Of a DNA stretch of 64,000 nt, positions 46,703 to 58,795 are shown one piece after another. The notes beneath the pieces were generated by a model, which did no database searches, was not told the DNA's origin, and saw only the letters and a list, made by a program, of their open reading frames with translations. Every line of letters starts with the position of its first letter. The first letter of the stretch is position 1. Position numbers and translations under genes: made by a program. The stretch is from Garcia nutans (Eukaryota > Streptophyta > Magnoliopsida > Malpighiales > Euphorbiaceae): contig CANTUV010000037.1 in assembly GCA_947685225.1 (NCBI GenBank), forward strand, positions 32,879,001-32,943,000, given 5' to 3'.

Positions 46703-47470
46703 GGAAGGTGATGTATTGTAAGGACCACCACCTTATGGCTCTTCTGTCTTTCTTTATTGCCCCCAATGGGTATTACTTCTCCTCCAAAAACCATCTTATA
46801 AGGTCATACCAAGCATTATGGTCTATATCAGTTTCCATGATTATCTTATGTTCATAGCAAGGAGTTGATGAACTGGTCAAAATCAGAGGCTTGAGGAATA
46901 AGTTGACAGGATTTTCCCATACCGAAGCCAATATGGCTAGGGAATCAGCCATCTGGTTTTCTTCTCTTGGTAAGTGTATATACCTGCACTCCTTAAAGTT
47001 CTTCTTCATTATGGTTTTAATTTCTCTTCTGATCCTACGAGCAATGAATCACCAAAGACTTCCACCTTATCCATTTTCATATTCATTAGGATTTCCAAAC
47101 CAAAGATACATGCTTCATACTCTACCATATTATTGGTTGCCCTGAATTTCAACTTCTTGGCTAAAGGGATAAGTTCTCCTTCGGGCGATTCTAGTATGAC
47201 TCCCAAACCTGCTCCTTTCCTATTCACTGCCCTGTCAAAATACATTTTCCATCCTTGTACTTCAATGGCCTCTAAATGTTCATTTGGAAAGTCCACGACT
47301 ACCTCTTCGCTATCCGGTAATGGTTGTTGGGCCAAGAATTTTGTCACTGCTCTACGTTTGATTGTTTTCCAGGTTACATACTCAATCTCAAATTCTTCCA
47401 ATATTATCAACCATTGCCCATACTTCCCAATCAAAGAGGGTGTCTCCCTTAAGTACTTCATTGGATCCAA
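46703..47470 (-). pseudogene. Element C second RNase H (archaeal-like, aRNH)
   Basis: The 153-residue frame at 47009-47470 starts with the end of the RT-linked RNase H, then a second RNase H: WKMYFDRAVNRKGAGLGVIL (catalytic Asp at residue 79), NNMVEYEACIFGLE (Glu 118) and VEVFGDSLLV (Asp 141). After a stop, 46773-47009 holds YIHLPREENQMADSLAILAS, the last motif of the domain with its Asp. An extra archaeal-type RNase H between RT-RNH and integrase is diagnostic of the Tat/Ogre lineage. Confidence 0.88.
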
Positions 47471-47497
47471 CCTGGAAATTGCTTGTACACTATTAGA

Positions 47498-48637
47498 TTA
47501 AAAGTAATGTCGCAACTTCATAGAAGACCAAACCACAGCTATATAGGTCTTTTCAATGATATTATGCTTAATTTCATAAGGTATGAGCTTTCTACTTAAA
47601 TAGTAAACTACGTGCTTAATCCCTGACTCATCTGCTTGGGCTAGCATAGCTCCTATTGACTCTTCTACTTCTAAGTATAGTAAAAAGGGTTTACCGGGTT
47701 TAGGTGGTTTCAACACAAGTGGATTCAGCAAATACTCCTTTATTCGCTCAAAGGCCTTTTGACACTCTTCATTCCACAGTACCGGCTGATTCTTTTTAAG
47801 CAATTTGAAGATAGGCTCACAGATTGTGGTGAGTTTTGCTATAAACCTGCTAATGTACTGCAATTTGCCAATGAATCCCCGAACTTCTCTCTCCATCTTG
47901 GGGGCTGGCATACCCCTGATTGCTTTAACTTTGTCAGGGTCAATCTCAATGCCATTTGGACCAATCACATGTCCCAACAATTTGCCTGAGGTAACCACAA
48001 ACACACACTTCTTTGGGTTTAGCCTTAGCTTATACTTGAATGCTCTATCGAAGAAAAATTCTAAGTTTTGGAAGTGTTGTTCCCTTGTATCTGATTTCAC
48101 CATCATATCATCAACATATACTTCCATGTCTTTGTGCATCGTGTCATGAAATAATGTGATGGCCATCCTTTGGTAGGTGGCTCCAGCATTCTTTAATCCG
48201 AATGGCATCACCCTATAACAAAATATACCCCACGTAGTAATGAAAGCAGTTTTGGCTTTATCCTCTTGGGCCATTAACACTTGGTTGTATCTGAAAAACC
48301 CATCTACAAATGAGTGTAGCATGCTAGAGGCTACACTATCAATGAGGACATCTATATGGGGTAAAGAAAAATCATCTTTAGGGGAAGCCTTGTTTAAATC
48401 TCTATAGTCCACACAGACCCTAATTCTTCTATCTTTCTTTGTCAGGGGTACTATGTTGGCTAGCCTATCTGGATAATCTATCACTTCAAGGAATTTTACT
48501 TGTATTTGTTTAGTGACCTCTTCTTTAACCAATTCAGCCCATTCAGGTCTTAATTGCCTAAGCTTTTGTTTGATAGTTTTCATGTGGGTGTAAGTAGGAA
48601 TAAGATGTTCGGCTATGTCTCGATCTATTTCAAGCAT
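47498..48637 (-). CDS. Element C reverse transcriptase and first RNase H
   Basis: An uninterrupted 379-residue frame, the best preserved RT here. RT motifs in order: RRIRVCVDYRDLNKASPKDDF (about 70-90), VDGFFRYNQV (Asp 112), CYRVMPFGLKNAGATYQR, MEVYVDDMMVKS (Asp 176-177) and LGHVIGPNGIEIDPDKV. RNase H starts near residue 320 (KPFLLYLEVEESIGAMLAQ), where the first catalytic Asp, usually in a YLAVS/YIA context, is Glu/absent as in other Tat elements. YYLSRKLIPYE follows. The frame is open because pol is one polyprotein; the ends are set by stops, so this is a fragment of a larger ORF. Confidence 0.9.
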   Translation of the reverse strand: MLEIDRDIAEHLIPTYTHMKTIKQKLRQLRPEWAELVKEEVTKQIQVKFLEVIDYPDRLANIVPLTKKDRRIRVCVDYRDLNKASPKDDFSLPHIDVLIDSVASSMLHSFVDGFFRYNQVLMAQEDKAKTAFITTWGIFCYRVMPFGLKNAGATYQRMAITLFHDTMHKDMEVYVDDMMVKSDTREQHFQNLEFFFDRAFKYKLRLNPKKCVFVVTSGKLLGHVIGPNGIEIDPDKVKAIRGMPAPKMEREVRGFIGKLQYISRFIAKLTTICEPIFKLLKKNQPVLWNEECQKAFERIKEYLLNPLVLKPPKPGKPFLLYLEVEESIGAMLAQADESGIKHVVYYLSRKLIPYEIKHNIIEKTYIAVVWSSMKLRHYF

Positions 48638-48769
48638 ATCCTCATAAGATCAAGCAAATACTTCTTAATATTTTTTAAATATTTTTTCAAATCTCTCTCT
48701 CTCATCAGGGGTAAGGTTGGATGCTATGCTAATGTTTTTAGGATTTTCGGTTGTTCCCAAATTTAATAA

Positions 48770-50200
48770 TTATGTATCAACAGAGTTAATATTAAAGATG
48801 CTCATGTAACCACTATTTGAATGTATGCAACCATCAGGAGAAACATCACACAAGTAAGCAAAATTAGACTTTATTGCATTCATTTTGGAAAAGAAAACAT
48901 CATCATCCTCATACAAAGCAGACAAATTAAAATCAAAATCAAAACCATTATTCTCAAAATTATAAAGCAGAACATCTTTAAACTTCTCTTTAACCATGAC
49001 AACAATCTCCTCTGGAGTTTTCTCGGCTTTCAGGATAACTTCCTTCTTCCTTTCCATATTGGGCTCCTTGACAGTTGGCAGGGTGAGTTCTTTCTTCACT
49101 TGTTCCACTAACTCAGCAACATCAGAAAAAATTTTAAAACCCAGGATCAACTTTTCCATGAACATGATTAGCTCAGGCTTTCCTTGCAGTGGCTCCATGT
49201 CTGGAGCTTTGACAAATACTTTTTCAAGTGGTGGGAAGCTCATCTTCTCATTCTTCTTTGGAAGAACATCTTTTCTAGCTTCTTCATATCCCAACCCTTT
49301 CTTGGAAGTTTGAGTCTTAAAATCTGGAAGCTTTGTCACACCGGCCTTGGCCTTTCTAAGACCAGCTCCGGGAAGGTAGCTCAAGTTCTTCATCATGTTT
49401 AAGACCTTAGAGTCCACTACTTCATCATCAGAAATTATAACTACTTGGAAGCCATTGAATGGCCTCTCAATTATTAGAGCATTAACAACCTCATTATCCT
49501 TGGCCTCAATGACCACCATCTCATCTTCATTAGGGAACTTGATCTTTTGATGAAGGGTGGAAGGCACTCCACCAAGAGGATGGAACCATGGTCGTCCCAA
49601 AAGTAGAGCAAAAGTAACAGGTATGTCCAAAATAACAAATTCAACAATAGATTCAATTGGACCAACCTTCACAACAGCTTTGAAAGTCTCTTCGGCATGC
49701 CTCTTAGTGTTGTCATAAGCCCGAATGGTTACCTCAATTAGGCTTAGATCCCTTATTGACATAGCTAGCTTTGGAAATATTTTAAGTGGACAAACATTTA
49801 TGGCAGACCCATCATCAACCATTACAAATGGAGTCCTTTTTCCTTTGATTTCCACTTTGATAAAGAGAGGGTGGATGTGATCTCTCCCCTCTTCTGTTAA
49901 ATCTGCATCTGAGAAAGATACCATTCGCATATTAACTTCGCTCTTCTTTTGAACTTCTTCACACTTCATTACTCCTTCAACTTTTATGTAGTTAATCAGT
50001 TCCTCCGGTGTTGTAGAGGTGGAAATTAGCATGCTTGCCAAGGCCTTGGCCATAGTTTCATGGTGCTTTTTAGAAGTAGCCAACAAGTCCCAAATGCTAA
50101 CACTTGCTTGGGTTCCCTTCAATTGCTTAAGCACAGTATCATCTTCCTCTTCTTTGTTCTCTACTTCGACTTCCTTTCCTTTATTAACTTCTACCTCCAT
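48770..50200 (-). CDS. Element C protease-containing region of Gag-Pol
   Basis: A 476-residue frame. An acidic start is followed by the retropepsin domain: FVMVDDGSAINVCP, with the active-site triad as D-D-G-S at residues 129-132, and FALLLGRPWFHPLGGVPSTLHQKIKF (about 197-222), a motif typical of Tat/Ogre proteases. The C-terminal half is a long Lys/Glu-rich linker towards RT (GAGLRKAKAGV and KKGLGYE words also recur in Ogre-like proteins). It stops 133 bp above the RT frame. Open for its full length; a functional state cannot be judged. Confidence 0.85.
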   Translation of the reverse strand: MEVEVNKGKEVEVENKEEEDDTVLKQLKGTQASVSIWDLLATSKKHHETMAKALASMLISTSTTPEELINYIKVEGVMKCEEVQKKSEVNMRMVSFSDADLTEEGRDHIHPLFIKVEIKGKRTPFVMVDDGSAINVCPLKIFPKLAMSIRDLSLIEVTIRAYDNTKRHAEETFKAVVKVGPIESIVEFVILDIPVTFALLLGRPWFHPLGGVPSTLHQKIKFPNEDEMVVIEAKDNEVVNALIIERPFNGFQVVIISDDEVVDSKVLNMMKNLSYLPGAGLRKAKAGVTKLPDFKTQTSKKGLGYEEARKDVLPKKNEKMSFPPLEKVFVKAPDMEPLQGKPELIMFMEKLILGFKIFSDVAELVEQVKKELTLPTVKEPNMERKKEVILKAEKTPEEIVVMVKEKFKDVLLYNFENNGFDFDFNLSALYEDDDVFFSKMNAIKSNFAYLCDVSPDGCIHSNSGYMSIFNINSVDT

Positions 50201-50232
50201 AGGTTATGGCCTTGCATAAGGCTTACTAGATC

Positions 50233-52070
50233 ATGTGTTCATTACTTCATCTTCTTCGGGCTTGGACCAAGTCATTCCTCCTTCTTGGGTATAAGATCGT
50301 CATCACTATCGCTTAAATCCCAAAACTTATTCACAACACACATTGCTACTTCTTTACCCACCATAGTTTGTTCAACTTTTCTAAATACCACTTCTTCTTT
50401 GGTTGCTTCTTCATCCACATCTTGGAAAGAAGACATGACAAAACTTTCATGCAAACCTCCTCCAATCATGAAGGTTGCCAGTGGTGGTATTCTATTGAAC
50501 CTTGGCAATGGATTGTCTTTGGTGTTTGGCTTGTTGGGCTCAGACAGCTTCCCACTATCAATCAAATTTTGGATCTCATGCCACAACCTCACACATCTAT
50601 CTATGTTGTGCCCTTGCATTTGATGAAATTGACAAAATGCTTTAGTGCCAAAATTAGGTGGGAGAGGGTTAGGCAAAGGACGAGGATTTAAGGGTTGTAA
50701 CAATCCCTTCTTTTATAGGTTATTGAGGACCCAAGATAGCAGCTTCCCCAATTTTGAAAACTATCTTCTTCCTCCTTGGCCAGTAGCATTAACACCAACT
50801 GCCTTTTGCATGCTTTGGTTACTAGACTGGTAGTTTCCTTTCTCGTTCCTTCTTGTTGAAAATTGATTATTCTCTCTTTCCCACTCTTTAATTTGTAGAC
50901 CAGCTTGCAAAAGGTCTTTAAAATCCCGAATGAGTGTATGAGACATTCTTTCACGAAGGCTAGGTAACACTCCTCTCACAATTATTCTAATTTGATCAGA
51001 TTCATTAGGCCTTCTCTTAAGCAAAGTAGCCTTATTCCTTCATCTTTTCACAGTCACAAAAAGCTCATTTGGCCTTTGTCTAATGGACTCAACTTCCATT
51101 AAGGTAACTTCCATCTCGACATTGTATCCATATTATTGGATGAAGGCCTTGTATAGCAGATCCCAACTCTTTTGTGTGCCATCATCTAAGGTATTGAACC
51201 AATTTTGGATAATAGGGTCCAATGAGAGCATGAAGTACCTTAGAGTTTGAGCCTTAGTAGCTCGGGAACTCTGCATAGCACTGATATAATTCTTCACATG
51301 GAGGTGAGGATTTTCAGTTCTATCAAACTTTGCAAAAAATGGCATCTTGAATTTGTACGAAACTTCTTCGTTAGCTCAAATAATTTTTCAACTTTGGACA
51401 TTTCTTCGATTTTCAGCTTCTTCTCAAATTTCTTTTCCATGTTCACAATCATCTTTTCAATATCTAAAGTTTCTATTTTCTCCATAGCTGATCTTTAAAC
51501 AATCTTTGGCTCTTTCTTCTTGTCTTGAGGATCTTGGAAGTATTGAGTGCAATCATCATCATCATCAATGATCACCTTATCATCATCAAAAACCACTTCA
51601 CTAACTTTAGCCTTCCCCTTTTCCTTTGGCTTCTTGGTGCTAGCAGATGCTTTGGCATTGTTCCCTAAAATTACAGCCAATTGGTTCTTCATGGTCTCAA
51701 CTAGGGTCTATTTTATTTCTTCCATCTTGGCATTGAGGGCATCATCCACCATTCTTTGAATTTGTTCTGGTACCATTGCTTTTGGTGAGCAAGTGATTGA
51801 GTCGTTGCTAGATTCTTCGTCTCCAGTGTAGGTCGGATTGTCGTAAGCTTTTGAACTATCGTAATTCAGGGCTGTGAGCCAGAAAGGATTAATGATATGA
51901 GATGAAAATGTATGCATGTATGCACAAACAATAGACAAAGATAAGTAGAATGTCCCTTCCAACCTTATAACTTCCACACATGGATGGCGAGTCTCTTTTC
52001 CTAGGTATATGGTTAACAAAGTACTAACATGTGGTATCTTATTTTTGAATATTTTCCTCGGTCGTTTCAA
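50233..52070 (-). pseudogene. Element C gag, broken
   Basis: From 52070 downward: an N-terminal acidic region (YTGDEESSNDS), a Lys-rich coiled-coil-like stretch (MEKIETLDIEKMIVNMEKKF), then the capsid core at 51133-51345 (FDRTENPHLHVKNYISAMQ, MLSLDPIIQNWFNTLDD), then 50761-51024 (LPSLRERMSHTLIRDFKDLL) and a zinc-knuckle-like CQFHQMQGHNIDRCVRLWHE at about 50570-50630. Four or more stops or frame changes separate the parts. Element B has a close relative at 55561-56267. Confidence 0.82.
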
Positions 52071-52886
52071 CCAATAGTTATATTTTCAAAAATGAAAATC
52101 AGGTCATGATAATTCCCATTAATTAGGTTTTAATCCATTCAATCAACTAAAGTAGCTTTTATGCTATATTGGATTAAAACTAAATTAAGAGGTTTATTAT
52201 AAATAGATTTCTCACTTGAAAAAGTAACTAATGATTCATGCCAAAAACAAACTCATGATTAATAACTCTTAGTATAAACTAGGCTCACAATTGATTTTTG
52301 GTATTTCATAATTGGTCTAAATATTTATAAGCTCTTTTAAAGGTTGGATGAAAATAGATTTTGGGCTTTGTATTTGAGTCATGAGAAAAAAAATTTTGAT
52401 TTGTTTTTTAGAAAAAGTTTTATGTCCAAAGACCATTTTGAAAAGTTTTGAAAATAGCTTTAGTCTTTTGGACTTTAAAGAAAAATGTATTTTGAGCTTA
52501 CAATGTACTTAGGTCATATTAGAAAAAGAGCAAACCAAATAAGCCATGATTTAAGCCAAGATAAATTAACCATAGTCAAACAACAAGCATTTAGGGTAAA
52601 AACCTAAGGAAAGTAACTAGGCCAATTACATGTGCTTTAGTCTTTGGGTTGAAAGGCTTAGGTTCCCATAACAAGTATATACCTAAAAAGTATAAGGCTC
52701 TGAGTGGTTATGCCATGCTCAATCTCCATACCTTGAGTGAAAGTATGGTATCCCTTACATAACACAACATGGGTAACATGAGCATCCTAACTCAAGCGCA
52801 CGATGCAATCTAATATGATGCAATGGATAATATCATGATAAGAAAGAATAGAATAATATAAAGACCAATGAAATCAACTTCTCTTA
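52071..52886 (-). mobile_element. 5' leader of element C
   Basis: The region between the PBS and gag, about 0.8 kb, AT-rich. I see no ORF of note; it would contain packaging signals. Confidence 0.5.
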
Positions 52887-52904
52887 TCCCTAGTGGAGTC
52901 GCCA
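52887..52904 (-). promoter_or_regulatory. PBS of element C
   Basis: Minus strand TGGCGACTCCACTAGGGA starts one base after the 5' LTR. It differs from the Athila (tRNA-Asp) and Tekay (tRNA-Met) sites and resembles the tRNA-Arg-type PBS attributed to Ogre/Tat elements; the tRNA identity is from memory, not checked. Confidence 0.75.
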
Positions 52905-52905
52905 C

Positions 52906-54833
52906 TATGAGCGGGGATTTTTGCCCCCACTCCTGATGGAATGGTTCTTGCGACTTCGGCACTGTTTAGGCTCGGGGCCTTAGAGAACACAGGCCTAAGC
53001 TAGGAGAAAAATAGAGTTGCCACCCGGATGGGCCGGAAAAAAGAAAGGGGTGGACGACTCTATTTCTAAGGAATCCCTAACCCCCTAGTGGGTTCAAAAA
53101 GTTGGGTATGTGCGTGTGGGGGGGGGGGAAGGTGAGAAACGACCCAGCATCCCCACAACGCCCGGTTCATTGGAACTGGCCTCCTTTGTAGATGTTGATA
53201 TTATAAAATTCTTAAGTATAACAATATTATCCATATTATATGCAACAATTAAAATAAAGCATCATTATATTAAAATCAAAGCAATGTCCAAACAAAATAA
53301 ATAAATGGACAACCATCCAAGGATGGAAACATGTCCTTACATTGTCCATGTCTAAAACTAAATAGGACACCCATCGAAAGGTGGAAACGTGTCCTTTACA
53401 TTAGACCAAAATATAAAAGAAATTTAAATTACATGATGCTTAATACATGAGGTACCCAAAATATGGAAACATACCTCTTACAATGTTTTGAAATAAAAAA
53501 AAATCAATAAAAGTAAATATCCATTCATCATAAATAAATCATTCATCAAAGATAACAAAAATCAATTAAAATATATAATAAACATTCATCCAATTTAAAT
53601 AAAATAGTAAGTCTATAACTTTAGGGTTCATGCATCAATTAGGGTTTATTGGGTTTTATGTTTAATAATTTGGGTTTTGCATATACTAGTTTAATTAATT
53701 GAGAAACATTTTAAAGAAATAACATGGCTACTGGATGTTTAAAAATAAAGATTAGATTTGAAATAAATTAGGGTTTGAATCTAAAGAATGGATGTTTTGG
53801 ATTTAGGGTTTTGGAAGTTATATGAAAATAATATTGAAATTTAGGGTTTAAATAAATAAGATTGAGAATCATGAAAATTGGTTTCTAGATTAGGAATTTG
53901 AAAAAATAAGCTACTGTGATTTTAGAAAAATAGAGTTGGTTAGGGTTTTCAGAAAATAGATTATTGTGGTTTTAGAAAAGTGTAATTTAGGGTTTTAGAT
54001 TTTAAAAATATGTGTTACGGGTATTAAGGCATTAGGGTTCTAAAAGAAATAGTTTTAGGGTTTCAAATAAAGTTTGGATGGTTAGTAGAATAATTGATCA
54101 AATTGTATGATGAAATTATTAATCCAACTTGATGAAGCTACTGTAAACATAAACAAAGAAAATAGAGATTCAAACCTCCGTTGTTGGTTCCAACTCAATC
54201 TTTGAATTCTGGTTGAACAATAATAAAGATAGTGTAGGTTGCCTTTGATGGATTTTTGCTACCTCTTGATCTTTCAAGCTTGAGATTGGCCGAAAAAATC
54301 CAAAAGTACAAGGTCAAGTAAAAAATTTCAGCTCCTTCATTCTGTGTCTTTAATGTGGTATTTATAAGAAAAAATCATAAACCTAATCCTAATTGGCTAA
54401 CAAAATAAAAACCTTTTAGGAAATAAAATTAAAAACCAAGTAGAATACGGTTTTAGAAAAACCGCATGCGGGACGACATGCAAAAGTGCACCGGCAAAAA
54501 AATTACTACGGGAGTTGGGCGAGGGCCAGCCAATTCACCGCAGAAAAATCCTGCTGTGAATTGGCCTATGGACATTTTGCAACAAAAAAATCTGCGGCGA
54601 ATTGGCTTGTGGCCAATTCATCTTCGGCGACGAAAAATTTTCATCGCCGATTCTTCCATCGCCGATTTTTATTTATTTATTTTTTTACTATTACCTTTTT
54701 TATTTTTATTAAAAATAAATATTGTAAGTAATGAATGTTAAAATAAATATTATTTAATTAAAATATCACAAAAATTTTTTGGACTATTTTAAAAAATATT
54801 ATACTGGACTAGGTCAAAAATTAAGGGTCTACA
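52906..54833 (-). mobile_element. 5' LTR of element C
   Basis: TATGAGCGGGGATTTTTGCC to AAGGGTCTACA on plus; 1928 bp, close partner of the LTR at 11784-13672. A run of about 12 G near 53117 is private. TTAGGGTTT words cluster at 53620-54070. Confidence 0.93.
54359..54366 (-). promoter_or_regulatory. TATA-like box of the element C 5' LTR
   Basis: Minus strand TATAAATA in the context TTCTTATAAATACCACATTAAAG, identical in the copies at 4622 and 41375. Confidence 0.65.
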
Positions 54834-54838
54834 GCACC

Positions 54839-55560
54839 ATTCAATGCTTTTAACTATGGATGAGTGGATTAGAGTGAATCTAATTAGAGTGAGTCTGCTT
54901 CAGTGAGAACAGAACCTTTGGTGCCTTGATAGATCTGATATATAAAGTCTAATTAAGGTAAGATTCAACTATCTTTGTAATCTTGACTATACATCATCTT
55001 CCTTAATCTTCTTACTTTAGTGATCATCAGACTCGCCATAAGTATCATAATAGCTTAGGGTAGGTTATCGAGGTCTAGAAGTTGATATAAATCAAGCTAA
55101 AATCTTATGAAGGCTTAAAATGGATAAACTAGGGATTGATATTAATAGAGTGGATACTAGTTGTTGGCTTACCAAACAATGCCTAGATCATTTTTCCCTT
55201 AAATAAGCAAAGTTCAATTTTGCCTCAAAAGTTCATCAGAGTATGTCCAAAGATTGACTAGGATCTAGATACTCATAATTATGTAGGATCCCTCTCTAAG
55301 TAAGCATACAAAGTCCAAAGCTGCAGAGTAATTCCCTCACCTAGTAAAAGTCATTCGGATCATGATGCATAAATACACTAATTTATGAATATCAAGGTAG
55401 ACTCATCATCAGTTGAACACCAAAATGAATGAAGACCAACAAAAATTTAATGAAAAATAATTTATTTAAACAATCTTAAAGTTGAAAAACATACTTGTTC
55501 CAAAAAATAATAAAGAAAGAATAAATAAAATAAGTAGCACTCAAGCATAAGGAAGTGTGT
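54839..55560 (-). mobile_element. Element B internal sequence right of element C
   Basis: Continues element B after the duplicated GCACC. No coding motif was recognised. Since it leads directly into a gag remnant while the left part (9212-11778) is 3' UTR-like, the pol of B is missing: B is a deletion derivative or non-autonomous. Confidence 0.5.
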
Positions 55561-56267
55561 TGAATTATAATCGATGGTGCCTCATTTACTTGGACATGTC
55601 AGGGGCAATGTTCATCACCTCCTCATCCACAATTCCTTCATCCATATCTTGAAAAGACGATAAGACAAAACTCATCAATCTTCCTTCTATTATGAAGGTC
55701 GCTGACGGTGACACTCTTTCAAACTTAGGCAACGGATTGCTTTTAGTATTGGGCTTATTAGGTTCAGGTAGCTTACCACTGCCAATCAAGTCTTGAATCT
55801 CATGTCTCAACCTAAAACACTTATTTGTTTTATGTTTGATAGAAAATATAGAATGAATTAGTATCAAAGTTTGGTGGTACAGGATTGGGTAACGGTCAGG
55901 GAGCTAATGACTGTAATAGCCCTTGCTTTTTGCAACTTGTTGAAAATCCAATATAGAGGTTTTCCCAACTCTAAAAATTATCTTTTATTCCCTTGGCCAG
56001 TAGTTGCATTGGAATCCATTTCTTTTTATGCACTCTCCTACCATATTGGTAGTTCCATCTTTTATTCTTCCTTCTAGAAATGTGATTATTCTCTAGTTCC
56101 CACTCTTCTATTTGAAAGCCATCTTAGAGAAGATCTTTGAAATCTCTGATAAGAGTATAAGATCGTCTGTCATGAAGGTTGGGCATGACACTTCTCACTA
56201 TCATTCTAATCTGGTCAGACTCATAGGCCTCTTTTTAAGAAGAGCAGCCTTACTTCTCCACCTCTTC
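55561..56267 (-). pseudogene. Element B gag remnant
   Basis: The frame at 55586-55867 (HEIQDLIGSGKLPEPNKPNT and FVLSSFQDMDEGI) is clearly homologous to gag of element C (HEIQNLIDSGKLSEPNKPNT, FVMSSFQDVDEE). Above it, broken frames keep LRDFKDLL and ESDQIRMIVRSVMPNL. The Cys of the knuckle is lost. Cut at 56268 by Tekay LTR D. Confidence 0.85.
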
Positions 56268-58772
56268 TATAACACCCCTATACCCCGTATACGCACACTA
56301 CATACTACTACACCTGTAATATACGTATATCGAATACAGGAGTGCCACGTTTTATATTAGATAACCCAATTTTTCTCTTCTGCAATAATATAAGAAAACT
56401 TAAAACACTTCATAAATATATTATAAACTATACTAAATAAAACATTTATTCATTATGCAGCGAAAAATGTAGTGGTATTTACATATATAAATACATCAAA
56501 ATCCATATTTACAAAACATAAAGTTTATACATGTTTGGCAGTTTGTCTCTGATCTTTAAGCCCACAATCAACACTTAAAGTCTAGACTCAACTCGATCTA
56601 GCTGAACTCTTCGATTCTACCCTGTCACCTGTGTGATTAACCACAATCGCGCTAAGCCATAGGCTGAGTGGTACAACCCACAATAACAATATGCTTTAAT
56701 GCAATGTCAATGTCATACTTTCAAGCAATAGAGATCATATTCAAAATGCTATATTTCATAACATTACATTTCATTATCTTATTCAATTGTTTTACCATTT
56801 ATGATTCACATTAAAACAAAGACAAGCATGGGCCCAAAAAGGATCTAATATATTATTCAAAATTCAGAGTTACTGCTTTGGTCCATAATCACATTCATCA
56901 AGCCCGTAGGCGATATATATATCTATCCATGGATAATGTAACAGACCCAGTCTCTTGGACCTCAACCCGGCTAGACCCTAGGGCCCCAATATCTTGGTCC
57001 TTAACCCAGCTAGACTGTTACTATTTTTGAGGCTTACTACCTGGTCTTTTCACCTCAAAAATATCATATTTCATATTTATCAGCTGGGCTCGGCTTACGA
57101 CCCGGTCTTTTCACCTGCCCAGCAATTCATAGGCATGCCGCCAAACCCAGAACTCTGAAAATTGAATAACATACTAGGCACACAATTAATTCATTTATCT
57201 CGTTATCAATCTCTTTCACAATTCATTTCTCATAATCAAACTAGGCAACCATGCCCCAATTATTTAATTTGCATCATTATAGCCAACAACAATGGCTGCA
57301 CATCTCATCATTAAAGTATACGTAGCCAATTGCATTGGACATACATTTTGAATGATCATCATATCTTTCACATTATGCAAATCATAACATTAATCAAATG
57401 TATTAACAATGTAATAAATTACTTAACACATTTATAACAAAATGTGTTAAGTCTCAAAGTCATGTAAATGTATGCAACCATGTAAGTTTGTACTTACCTC
57501 AAGAGCAACTCACACCAATCTAAACACTTCATCTTCCAAGAATCCTCCAACACTTGGATTAGGGCAACTCAATCTCTTCAAAACCTAATCCAAAAGTGAT
57601 AATACACACTCACTTAAAGATACACATGAGATAATAAGGCTAAGAACCAACTAGGGCAAACTCTACATGTGACACGCTCAACAACACGGGTGTGTCCCTG
57701 ACCGTGCCCTAAACTCACAACACAGAAGGTTTGACACGCTCAGTGACATGGGCGTGTCACTGGCCGTGTCAATCCTCCCATAACACAGTAGCTATGATAC
57801 GCTCAGTGACCTGGACGTGTCAATGCTACTACAACACAGAAGCTATGACACGCTCAGTGACATGGGCATGTCACTGGTCATGTCACCCATCCAGAAAATA
57901 GAATCATTGACACGCCTAAAGACCTGGCCGTGCTCATGGGCATGTCAGGCCAAAAATCCTTATTCCGGTAACAACAACATCACATCCAACAAACCTCTTA
58001 CTTCCACCATCTTCCACTCCAAACAAACTTAACTAAACACACCCATAAACCATACTAACTTGCAAAAACATCAAAACAGCTCAATACATACATCAAACAC
58101 CAATTCACAACCATCACATACACACAACTCAAACACAACATTTGTTTTCTTCCAACACCAAACTTAACTCTATCTCAAAATCAACATCAATAAGATCAAA
58201 CACCCTCAAATACACCATAATCAAATATACACATATCATCAACAATCAAACACCAAACTCAAAACACAAACTTAGAAGAAAACCAAAGAATCAAGTGGAG
58301 AACTTACCAAAAGTGATGAAAACTCTTAGATTTCCAACTTGATCGCTTGAAACATCCTTCAATCTTGAGTTTGGAAAGACAAAATCTCACTTCCTCTCTT
58401 GCTATGGAGCTAGCCGGCCAAGGAGAAAAGAAAAGAAGAAGAAGATGAATAGAGAAAAGTAAAGTCAACACTCAACTCTTCTTTCAACCACTAAAACTCC
58501 CTTTAATTCTCAACCAAGCAATTTAATTAATATAATATTCATAAAAATCTTCATCCACTTACTAATTTCCATTTCAATTAATTTAATAAAAATAAATAAA
58601 TCTTCTTTTGACCTTCCATTTCTTTGACTTGTATATGTTGTATATATCTCATATATACACCATATACACTCTTCTCTTTACCTCTTTTCTCTTTCCACTT
58701 AAACATATACATTTAATCCAAATACAATAATAAATATTCCAAAACTCTTAGGGTATACTTTGGGATATTACA
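56268..58772 (-). mobile_element. Tekay-type 3' LTR D
   Basis: TATAACACCCCTATACCCCG to GGGATATTACA on plus, 2505 bp, inserted in gag of element B. It is followed by the PPT and the end of a Tekay pol gene, so it is a true 3' LTR. The double hairpin at 56631-56668 is partly conserved. Confidence 0.9.
57665..57945. repeat. GC-rich inverted-repeat array in LTR D
   Basis: Units such as GACACGCTCAGTGACATGGGCGTGTC: GACACGC/GCGTGTC-type arms with a different core from J and K. Four to five units at 50-60 bp spacing, each preceded by CACAGTAGC- or CACAGAAGC-type words. Confidence 0.82.
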
Positions 58773-58795
58773 ATTCTCCCTCTCTAAAAAGAAAT
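58773..58795 (-). promoter_or_regulatory. PPT of Tekay D
   Basis: Minus strand TTTCTTTTTAGAGAGGGAGAAT directly before the LTR start, preceded by AATTTCGAGGACGAAAT. This is the standard Tekay/Del pol end plus polypurine tract. Confidence 0.88.

Larger units (their letters stand above)
11779..54838 (-). mobile_element. Tat/Ogre-like LTR retrotransposon C with antisense PMD gene
   Basis: Both LTRs (11784-13672 and 52906-54833) are present, flanked by the 5-bp TSD GCACC at 11779-11783 and 54834-54838. In minus-strand order it has: 5' LTR, PBS, gag, protease, RT-RNase H, a second RNase H, integrase, an antisense PMD gene, a decayed tandem-repeat 3' UTR, PPT and 3' LTR. After removing Athila F and solo LTR G it is still about 17 kb, large as in Ogre/Tat elements. 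Domain order with two RNase H domains and the LLGRPW protease motif support the Tat lineage. It sits inside element B. Gag and pol carry stops and frameshifts, so it is not autonomous. Confidence 0.9.
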
